Origin: Actinomycetota bacterium | GTDB taxonomy: Bacteria; Actinomycetota; Thermoleophilia; Gaiellales; Gaiellaceae | Direction: 5' to 3' | Length of the DNA: 35,218 nt | Assembly: GCA_020029625.1 (NCBI GenBank) | Contig: JAIBJP010000002.1 | Coordinates: 1 to 35,218, forward strand | Part shown: piece after piece, positions 10,211 through 17,486 of the stretch | Numbering within the stretch: the first letter of the stretch is position 1 | How the letters are laid out: every line of letters starts with the position of its first letter | Translations under genes and position numbers: made by a program | The notes under the pieces: model-generated | What the model saw: only the letters and a program-made list of their open reading frames with translations | Told to the model about the DNA's origin: nothing | Databases searched by the model: none

Positions 10211-11350
10211 TCACGCCTGACCCGCCCCTTCAAGTCGCTCCTCGCTGTCCTTTTCGAGGATGCGCGCGAGTTCGTCGGCTAGTCGGTTCATCAGCGGTAC
10301 GGGGCCGATCGTGGCTCGGATGTACCCGGGCATGCCGAAGTCGTGCCCCGGGCGGATCAGGAGCCCGCGACGAAGGAGGCCCTCCGCGAGCGTGAGATCG
10401 TCCGTGTCCACGCGGACGAGCAGGAAGTTCGCCTCCGAGGGAATCGCTTCGAGCCCGAGCCCGCGTAGCCGGCGGGCAAGTGTCTCCCGGGCGTGCTCGT
10501 TCTCTAGGCGCCGCTTTTCCACCAGGTCCAGGTGCCGGAGGCTCGCGCGCCCGGCGGCGAGCGCGGCGCGATTGACATTGAAGGGCTCCTGGACGACGTC
10601 GAGAAAGGGCGCGAGCTGCTCGTCTACGACCGCGTAGCCGAGCCGCAGGCCCGCCAGGCCAAAGATCTTCGAAAAGGTGCGCAGGACGATCACAGGCCGG
10701 CCGGCCTCGACGTCGGCCTCGCGGCGCAGCCTGTGCTCCGGGTGGACGTATTCGGCGTAGGCCTCGTCCACGACAACGGCACAGCGCTCCGGCAGCTCGG
10801 TGAGAAGCGCCTCCCATTCGTCACGGGTCAACAGCGAGCCGGTCGGGTTGTTCGGGTCGCAGAGCCAGATCAGTCGCGCTCCGACCCGCCCGGCCGCGTC
10901 CGCGAGTGCTTCGACGTCGTGGCGATGCGCTCGGCCGGGGACTCGTTCGACTCGCGCACCGGCCGCAGTGGACACCTGCGCGTAGAGCCCGTAGGTCGCG
11001 CTCGGCACGACCACCGCGTCTCCGGGATCGAGGAAGGCGTGCGCGACCGTGGCGATGAGCGCCTGGATGCCGTGGCCGGGGACGATCAGCTCGGGGCGAA
11101 TCCCGAGCCAGGAGGCGACGGCCTCTCGGAAGTCCGAATATGCGTGCTCGGGGTACATCCAGGCGCGGTCGAGTTCGGCCAAAACGGACTCGGATACACC
11201 CGGAAAGGGCCCAAAGAGGCCTTCGTTCCAGTTCAGCTTGGCGAGCTCCGTGAGCCCGTACCTCTCCTTCAGCTCCTCGACGCCGGGGCCCGGGCGATAG
11301 GGATCCAGCCCCAGCAGGGAAGGCCGGACGAGCCTGCTCCAGTTGGTCAC
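10211..11350 (-). CDS. PLP-dependent aminotransferase class I/II, HisC-like
   Basis: NWNEGLFGPFPG, CDPNNPTGS, VVVDEAYAEYV, RTFSKIFGLAGLRLGY. GTG 11350 overlaps TPP enzyme stop (GTGA). No other histidine-biosynthesis genes nearby. Confidence 0.9.
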   Translation of the reverse strand: MTNWSRLVRPSLLGLDPYRPGPGVEELKERYGLTELAKLNWNEGLFGPFPGVSESVLAELDRAWMYPEHAYSDFREAVASWLGIRPELIVPGHGIQALIATVAHAFLDPGDAVVVPSATYGLYAQVSTAAGARVERVPGRAHRHDVEALADAAGRVGARLIWLCDPNNPTGSLLTRDEWEALLTELPERCAVVVDEAYAEYVHPEHRLRREADVEAGRPVIVLRTFSKIFGLAGLRLGYAVVDEQLAPFLDVVQEPFNVNRAALAAGRASLRHLDLVEKRRLENEHARETLARRLRGLGLEAIPSEANFLLVRVDTDDLTLAEGLLRRGLLIRPGHDFGMPGYIRATIGPVPLMNRLADELARILEKDSEERLEGAGQA

Positions 11351-12969
11351 TCCGTGGGAGTCCACATCTGGAGAAAAGTAGGGAGGTGAACGAGTGCGGG
11401 ACCGTCGTAGGCGAAGGCGCGTCCGAGTGCGGCGCCGAGCTCTTCCGGGGTCGTCCGCTCGGCGGGCACGCCGTAGGCGGCGGCGAGAGCGACGTAGTCG
11501 GGTTCCCCTAGGTCGACGGCGTAGGTCTCGCCGAACGTGTCTCGCTGGTACTCCCGCAGGATTCCGTACCCACCGTCGTCCACGACGAGGACGACCACGT
11601 CGAGCCCGTACTGGCGCGCCGCGGCGAGCTCTTGCGTCCCGTAAAGAAAGCCGCCGTCGCCGACGACGGCGAGCGCGGGCGTGCCGGGAAGAGCGACCGC
11701 AGCGCCGAGCGCCGCGGGCCACGCGTAGCCGAGCGTGCCCGAGCCGAGGGGGTAGAGAAAGCGCCGCGGCTCGGTGACAGGGAAGTGGGCCGCCGCCCAA
11801 TAGGCGAGGATTGTCATGTCCCAGGCGGTGACCGTGCCGGGCGGAACGGCTTCGCGGATCGTCTCGAGGAGACCGCGTTCGAGCTCCCGGTCCTGCTCTG
11901 CCAGGCCCTCCTCGATTCGCTCGCGCACACGGGCGGCGCGGGCCGCACCATCGCGGGCCTTCGGCTCGATGTGAGGGAGGAGCGCGCTCAGCGTCCAGTT
12001 CGCGTCTCCGACGAGGCCCAGCGCTGGATACGTCGCTCCGATGCGCTCCTTCGCCGCGTCGATCTGCACCAGCGTGCCGGAGAAAGCGAGCTGGTATTGG
12101 GCGGTCGTTTCGGCGCCCAGCTCGGTTCCGACGGCCAGCACGACGTCGGCGTCCTCCAGAGCCTCCTTGTAGGCGCCCTCGTCGCAGGCGGAGCCGAGCG
12201 AGAGCGGGTCGTCGGCGGGGAACGCCCCCTTGCCCATGTAGGTCGTCGCCACGGGAGCATCGAGCGCCCGGGCGAGCTCCGCGAGCTCCTCCCATCCATG
12301 CGCACGGAGAACCCCGCCTCCGGCCCACAGGACCGGACGCTCAGCATCGTTGAGAATTTGCGCCAGCTCGGCGATGTCCGCCTGGCTGGCCGTCGTGAAC
12401 ACGACGGCCGCCCCTTCCCTTTCCTTGGGCGGCGAGACTGCGGTCTCCCCGGCGAGGATGTCGACAGGGATTTCGACGAACACGGGCCCGCTCGGCGGAG
12501 TCATGGCCTGGCCCCACGCGCTTTGCAGCAGCTCGGGAACCTCTTCGTCCGACTCGGCCCGGCCGGCCCACTTCACGACCGGGGCGAAGGACGCGAGCTG
12601 ATCGGGCAGCTCGTGGAGATAGCCGCGCCCTCTCCCGATCAGATCTCGAGGGATCTGGCTCGCAATCGCGACCACGGGAACATGCGCCGTTGCAGCCTCC
12701 ATCAGGGCCGCGAGCGAGACGAGCGCGCCGGGGCCCGTCGAGAGAAGAAGCACTGCGGGCCAGCCCTTCGAGCGCGCGTAACCATCGGCGCCGAACCCCG
12801 CATTCAGCTCCGTTCGGAGGCCGACGGAGCGGATCGAACTGGTCCGCAGGCCGTCCCAGATCGCGAGCGCGTGGATTCCCGGGACGCCGAAGGCGGCCTC
12901 CGCACCGAGGGCCTCGAGCGTCTCCGCGACGAGCCGGCCGCCCGTATGGGCTTTGACCGCTTGCGCCAC
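11347..12969 (-). CDS. Thiamine pyrophosphate-dependent enzyme, acetolactate synthase/2-oxoacid decarboxylase-like
   Basis: N-terminal RTELNAGFGADGYAR (active-site Glu), TPP-binding GDGGFLYGTQEL...VVDDGGYG. GTG 12969 preceded by TAGGAT-N7; ORF caller start 13017 is probably too early. Confidence 0.88.
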   Translation of the reverse strand: MAQAVKAHTGGRLVAETLEALGAEAAFGVPGIHALAIWDGLRTSSIRSVGLRTELNAGFGADGYARSKGWPAVLLLSTGPGALVSLAALMEAATAHVPVVAIASQIPRDLIGRGRGYLHELPDQLASFAPVVKWAGRAESDEEVPELLQSAWGQAMTPPSGPVFVEIPVDILAGETAVSPPKEREGAAVVFTTASQADIAELAQILNDAERPVLWAGGGVLRAHGWEELAELARALDAPVATTYMGKGAFPADDPLSLGSACDEGAYKEALEDADVVLAVGTELGAETTAQYQLAFSGTLVQIDAAKERIGATYPALGLVGDANWTLSALLPHIEPKARDGAARAARVRERIEEGLAEQDRELERGLLETIREAVPPGTVTAWDMTILAYWAAAHFPVTEPRRFLYPLGSGTLGYAWPAALGAAVALPGTPALAVVGDGGFLYGTQELAAARQYGLDVVVLVVDDGGYGILREYQRDTFGETYAVDLGEPDYVALAAAYGVPAERTTPEELGAALGRAFAYDGPALVHLPTFLQMWTPTE

Positions 12970-12991
12970 AAGAGCGATCCTATCCCGGCCG

Positions 12992-15082
12992 ATGCCCCGC
13001 GATCCCCGCCACGACATCCTCTTCGAGCCTCTCCTGATCGGGCCGAAGACGCTGCGGAACCGCTTCTACGCAGTTCCCCATTGCACCGGCTTCGGCAGTG
13101 AGAAGCCTGCTTCGCAGGCTCGCTTCCGCGCCACGAAGGCCGAGGGCGGGTGGGCCGCCGTCTGCACCGAGGAGGCACTCGTCAGCGTCGACTCGGATTT
13201 CTGGCCGGTCGTCTCGACGCGAATGTGGGACGACGACGATGTCCGCAACCTTTCGGTCATGTGCGAGGAAGCCCATGCCTACGGCTCGCTCGCCGGGATC
13301 GAGCTCACCCACGGGGGCGCTCACGCGCGGGCGCGCGACGCACGCGTTCCCGCCGTTGCGCCCTCGCAGCTCGCGAGCGACTACGACCCCTTCGTGACGC
13401 CAAAGGCGATGCAGCTCGAGGACATCCGCCGCGTCCGGGACGACTGGGTCGCGGCCGCGCGCCGTTCCCGGGACGCGGGCTTCGACATCGTCTACGTGTA
13501 CGGCGGGCACAGCTACCTCCCGCTCCAGTTCCTCTCCCCGTACTACAACCATCGCACCGACGAGTACGGGGGCTCGCTCGAAAACCGTGCCCGCTTCTGG
13601 CTGGAGACCCTCGAAGCCGTTCGCGAGGCGATCGGCGACGAGTGCGCGATCGCCGTCCGCCTCTGCATCGAAGCGCTCGGACCGGCAGGCGTCGAGCTGG
13701 AGGAGGGCCTCGGCTTCGTCGGCCTCGCCGATCACCTGGTCGACCTGTGGGACGTCAACATCGGCTCGATCACCGAGTGGTCGAAGGACTCGGGCTCCTC
13801 GCGCTTCTTTGCCGAGGGCTACCAGCTCGAGTGGACGAGTCGCGTCCGCGAGGTGACGGCCAAGCCGATCGTCGGCGTCGGCCGCCTGACGAATCCCGAC
13901 CGCATGGCGGAGATCGTCGCGAGCGGTGCCTGGGACCTGATCGGCGCGGCGCGGCCTTCGATCTCGGACCCGTTCCTCCCCAAGAAGATCGAGGAGGGCC
14001 GCTACGGAGAGATCCGGGAGTGCATCGGTTGCAACATCTGCGCCGCCGGAGCCGAGTACGGAAACCAGATTCGCTGCACGCAGAACGCGACCGCGGGAGA
14101 GGAGTACCGGCGCGGCTGGCACCCGGAGCGGTTCGAGCCCGCGGCGAACGCGGACCGCGACGTCCTCGTCGTCGGGGCGGGGCCCGCCGGGATGGAATGC
14201 GCCATCGTCCTCGGCAAGCGCGGCATGCGCCGGGTGCACCTGCTCGAGGCCGAGGAGGAGATCGGCGGGATCATGCGCTGGATTCCGCGGCTCCCCGGTC
14301 TGGGCGAGTGGGGCCGGGTCCTCAACTGGCGCGCCGTGCAGCTGCAGAACCTTCGCAACGTCGAGGTGATCACCGGCACCCGGCTCGATGCCGCCGCGAT
14401 ACGCGAGTACGGCGCCGAGATCGTCGTGGTGGCGACGGGCGCCCGGTGGGCCGGGGACGGCATCAACTTCCTCACCCACCAGCCGATCCCGGGGGCCGAT
14501 CCCTCCCTGCCTCACGTGCTGACGCCCGAGCAGGTGATGCTGGAGGGGAAGGTCCCGCCGGGGAAGCGCGTCGTCGTCTTCGACGCGGACGGCTACTTCG
14601 TGGCCCCCGGGCTCGCGGAGAAGCTGGTCGCTGACGGCTTCGAGGTGGAGCTCGTCACCTGCCACGACCTCGTCTCGCCGCTCTCCGACGAGACGCTCGA
14701 GGGCGCGCTCCTGCGCCAGCATCTCCACGACACGGGCATCGGGATGCGGACCGGGACCCTGTTGACCGGCATCCAGCCGGGCCGGCTGACGGCGCGGGAC
14801 CAAGTAGGCGATCCACTCGAGCTCGAGGCTGACGCGGTCGTCCTGGTCACGCAACGACTCTCGAACGAGGGCCTCTTCCTCAGCCTGAAGAGGAACGAAG
14901 ACGCACTCGCCGCGGAAGGGATCGAGGCGGTGTACCGGATCGGAGACTGCGTCGCCCCCCGACTGATCGCCGAGGCCGTCTTCGAGGGTCACCGGCTCGC
15001 GCGCGAGATCGACTGTGACGATCCGGCGATTCCACTTCCCTACAGGCGCGAGCGCCTCGTTCTCGAGCGGGTCGTTACGTGA
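12992..15082 (+). CDS. FMN/[4Fe-4S]/ADP-binding amine dehydrogenase, trimethylamine/dimethylamine/histamine dehydrogenase family
   Basis: RNRFYAVPHCTGFGSEKP (6-S-cysteinyl-FMN Cys), FDIVYVYGGHSYLPLQFLSPYYN, CIGCNICAAGAEYGNQIRCTQNATAGEEYRRGWHPERF (4Fe-4S), VVGAGPAGMECA. Confidence 0.92.
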   Translation: MPRDPRHDILFEPLLIGPKTLRNRFYAVPHCTGFGSEKPASQARFRATKAEGGWAAVCTEEALVSVDSDFWPVVSTRMWDDDDVRNLSVMCEEAHAYGSLAGIELTHGGAHARARDARVPAVAPSQLASDYDPFVTPKAMQLEDIRRVRDDWVAAARRSRDAGFDIVYVYGGHSYLPLQFLSPYYNHRTDEYGGSLENRARFWLETLEAVREAIGDECAIAVRLCIEALGPAGVELEEGLGFVGLADHLVDLWDVNIGSITEWSKDSGSSRFFAEGYQLEWTSRVREVTAKPIVGVGRLTNPDRMAEIVASGAWDLIGAARPSISDPFLPKKIEEGRYGEIRECIGCNICAAGAEYGNQIRCTQNATAGEEYRRGWHPERFEPAANADRDVLVVGAGPAGMECAIVLGKRGMRRVHLLEAEEEIGGIMRWIPRLPGLGEWGRVLNWRAVQLQNLRNVEVITGTRLDAAAIREYGAEIVVVATGARWAGDGINFLTHQPIPGADPSLPHVLTPEQVMLEGKVPPGKRVVVFDADGYFVAPGLAEKLVADGFEVELVTCHDLVSPLSDETLEGALLRQHLHDTGIGMRTGTLLTGIQPGRLTARDQVGDPLELEADAVVLVTQRLSNEGLFLSLKRNEDALAAEGIEAVYRIGDCVAPRLIAEAVFEGHRLAREIDCDDPAIPLPYRRERLVLERVVT

Positions 15083-16149
15083 TCGACTGCGACATCCACC
15101 CGCAGATCGGAGATCCCGAGGAGCTCCTCGCCCACGTGGAGACCGGGCAGCGGGACTGGTTCCGCGGCCAGCCGTACTTCGGGCTCCCGGGCTACTCGTG
15201 GAGCCATCCGTCGTCCTGGTACCGAAAGGATCTCGCGGCCGACGGCCGTCCGCCGGGAGCGGATGTGGAGGCCGTGCAGAGGGAGCTGCTCGATCCCAGC
15301 GGGACTGCGGCCGGTGTTCTGAACGCCGACGACGCGGTGCTCGCCTCGCTGATGCCGAGCCCGTACAGGGCTGCGGCACTCGCCCGCGCGCACAACGACT
15401 GGATCCGCGAGCGCTGGCTCGAACGTGATGCGCGCCTGCGCGGGGCGATCGTCTGCCCGGCCCAAGACCCCGAGGAGGCGGCGCGGGAGGTCCGCCGGGC
15501 AGGCGAGGATCCCCGTTTCGTCCACGTCGTGCTCTGCGGCGGCTCCGAGCGGCCCTACGGCGAGCCCCGCTACCTCCCGATCTTCGAGGCCGCGGCCGAG
15601 CTCGGCCTGCCGGTGGCGATCCACTCCGGTGGCGAGGGGATGGGAATCGCGGCGCCGCCGGGCGGCGCAGGCCCGGTCACCTTCTACATCGAGTGGCACA
15701 CGCTCGGATCGGCCTGCAGCACCATGGCCCACCTCGTCTCCCTGCTCGTCCACGGGACCTTCGAGCGGCTGCCCTCTCTCAAGGTGCTCCTGATCGAGGG
15801 CGGGATCGCCTGGCTGCCGGGGATTCTCTGGCGGCTGGACACCAACTGGAGGGCGCTCCGCTCCGACACCCCCTGGCTCGACCGCAAGCCCAGCGAGGTG
15901 GCGCGCGAGCACGTCCGCTTCTCCACGCAGCCGCTCGAGCACACGGACGGACATGACGAGCTCCTCTGGGAGATGCTCGAAGCCGCCGGCGCTCCCGATG
16001 TCCTCTGCTTCGCCTCCGACTATCCGCACTGGGATTTCGACGATCCGGCCTTCATGCTCAAGCGGCTGCCCGAGGCCTGGCGCGAGCGCGTCCTGCACGA
16101 AAACGCCGCGGCGCTCTACGGCGAGCGCCTCGGCCTCGTCCCGGCGTGA
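15079..16149 (+). CDS. Amidohydrolase family (Amidohydro_2)
   Basis: N-terminal MIDCDIHPQ, internal PVAIHSGGEG, C-terminal CFASDYPHWDFDDP; GTG start overlaps previous stop (GTGA). Confidence 0.9.
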   Translation: MIDCDIHPQIGDPEELLAHVETGQRDWFRGQPYFGLPGYSWSHPSSWYRKDLAADGRPPGADVEAVQRELLDPSGTAAGVLNADDAVLASLMPSPYRAAALARAHNDWIRERWLERDARLRGAIVCPAQDPEEAAREVRRAGEDPRFVHVVLCGGSERPYGEPRYLPIFEAAAELGLPVAIHSGGEGMGIAAPPGGAGPVTFYIEWHTLGSACSTMAHLVSLLVHGTFERLPSLKVLLIEGGIAWLPGILWRLDTNWRALRSDTPWLDRKPSEVAREHVRFSTQPLEHTDGHDELLWEMLEAAGAPDVLCFASDYPHWDFDDPAFMLKRLPEAWRERVLHENAAALYGERLGLVPA

Positions 16150-16493
16150 GCGACTGGCACGACGTCGGCTCGCTCGCCGATCTCGAGCGGGACGGCCATG
16201 TAGTTGCCCGGGTGGAAGGACGTGAGGTCGGCGTCGTAGCGGTGGGGGGCGACCTTCGCGGCGTGCGCAATCGCTGTCCGCACCACGGCGGTCCGCTCTG
16301 CCTCGGGACCGTGGAGCGCCGCGTCACCGGGCGGCCTGGCGGCTACGACCTCGCGGATGAGCTGGTCCTCCGTTGTCCCTGGCACGGCTGGGAGTTCGAC
16401 CCGCTCACAGGTGCCTGCCTCGACGATTCCGCACTGCGCGTCGCCGTCTACCCGGCCAAGGCCGTCGACGGCCGAGTCTTGATTGACATATGA
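16146..16493 (+). CDS. Rieske [2Fe-2S] ferredoxin
   Basis: CPHHGGPLCLG ... ELVLRCPWHGWEFDPLTG; GTG start overlaps previous stop (GTGA). Confidence 0.92.
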   Translation: MSDWHDVGSLADLERDGHVVARVEGREVGVVAVGGDLRGVRNRCPHHGGPLCLGTVERRVTGRPGGYDLADELVLRCPWHGWEFDPLTGACLDDSALRVAVYPAKAVDGRVLIDI

Positions 16494-16511
16494 GGTAGTC
16501 CCAAGTACCTT
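16483..16511 (+). promoter_or_regulatory. Housekeeping-type promoter for padR: TTGACA (16483-16488) - 17 nt - TACCTT (16506-16511)
   Basis: Consensus -35, exact 17-nt spacer, -10-like box ending 7 nt before ATG 16519. Confidence 0.75.
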
Positions 16512-16518
16512 GTAGTGC

Positions 16519-16860
16519 ATGGTAGCTACGCAGGACGCCCTCCTCGCGCAAATGCGGCGTGGCACTCTCCAGTACTGCGTGCTCTCGCTGCTCGCCGACG
16601 AGGAGCGATACGGGTTCGATCTCGTCCGCGGTCTCGCCGTGTCGGACGGGATGGTCACGAGCGAGGGAACGATCTACCCGCTGCTGAGCCGCCTCCGCCG
16701 GGACGGGCTCGTCGAGTCCACCTGGCAGGAATCTCCGACCGGCCCGCCGCGCCGCTACTACCGCTTGACCGACGCCGGGCGGGCGGCGCTCGAGGGATTC
16801 AGGCTGGAATGGCGCCGGTTTCGCGACGCGGTAGACCACTTCGTAGAGAGGACGACATGA
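16519..16860 (+). CDS. PadR family transcriptional regulator
   Basis: MRRGTLQYCVLSLLADEERYGFDLVRGL...TSEGTIYPLLSRLRRDGLVES...RRYYRLTDAGRAAL. Confidence 0.95.
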   Translation: MVATQDALLAQMRRGTLQYCVLSLLADEERYGFDLVRGLAVSDGMVTSEGTIYPLLSRLRRDGLVESTWQESPTGPPRRYYRLTDAGRAALEGFRLEWRRFRDAVDHFVERTT

Positions 16861-17486
16861 TCATGGCAGCGAAAGTCGACAAGCTCGTATCGGATTATCT
16901 GAAGCGCCTGAACGGAGAGCTCCGGGGCCTTCCCCGAGCGCGGCGGCGCGAGCTCGTCGACGAGATCTCCGAGCACATCGCCGAGGCCCGTGCGGGCCTG
17001 GAGAGCGAGAACGAGGCCGCGATCCGAACGCTTCTCGATCGCCTGGGGGACCCGGAGGAGATCGCCGCCGAGGCGAGGGAGCGCTTCGGGCTGGCGCCGA
17101 GGAAGGTCGGCTGGAAGGAGGTCGGCGCTCTGATCATGCTCCCTATCGGCGGTGTCATCCTGCCAGTGCTCGGGTGGTTCATCGGGATCGTTCTGCTCTG
17201 GGTCTCCGACGCCTGGAGCACGCGAGACAAGCTCGTCGGAACCCTGCTGTTCCCGGGCGGCCTCCTCCTGCCATTGGCCTTGGGCGTGATGGCGGAGGAA
17301 TCCAGTGGCTGCGGCACGATCGTGAATCCTCAGCTTTCCCCTCAGCCGATCGGCAGCAACTGCCCGCCCGCCGATGGGACCGGCGCCTGGGAGGTCGCTC
17401 TCGTCGTGATGCTCGTGCTCGTGCCTCTCGTGACGACCGTGTACCTGGCCCGCCGGATGCGCCGGGCGTCGTCCGCGACGGCCTAG
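16857..17486 (+). CDS. HAAS/DUF1700-domain membrane protein, PadR partner
   Basis: ATGA overlap with padR. N-terminal VDKLVSDYLKRLNGELRGLPRARRRELVDEISEHIAEA...LGDPEEIAAEARERFG, then several TM segments. Confidence 0.85.
   Translation: MIMAAKVDKLVSDYLKRLNGELRGLPRARRRELVDEISEHIAEARAGLESENEAAIRTLLDRLGDPEEIAAEARERFGLAPRKVGWKEVGALIMLPIGGVILPVLGWFIGIVLLWVSDAWSTRDKLVGTLLFPGGLLLPLALGVMAEESSGCGTIVNPQLSPQPIGSNCPPADGTGAWEVALVVMLVLVPLVTTVYLARRMRRASSATA

Noticed and set aside
9139-10395. 418-aa plus-strand ORF
   Set aside because: Antisense of the PotD-like gene; no domain signal.
10211-11350. Annotation as histidine biosynthesis hisC
   Set aside because: HisC-like sequence, but embedded in a transport/catabolic operon without other his genes; function left open.
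11351-12328. N-terminal extension of the 705-aa aminotransferase ORF
   Set aside because: Out-of-frame read through the TPP gene; true start is GTG 11350 at a GTGA overlap.
11632-13101. 489-aa plus-strand ORF
   Set aside because: Antisense of the TPP enzyme; no domain signal.
12980-15379. 799-aa minus-strand ORF opposite the amine dehydrogenase
   Set aside because: Arg/Asp/Val-rich antisense frame of a strongly conserved plus-strand CDS; GC-rich codon artefact.
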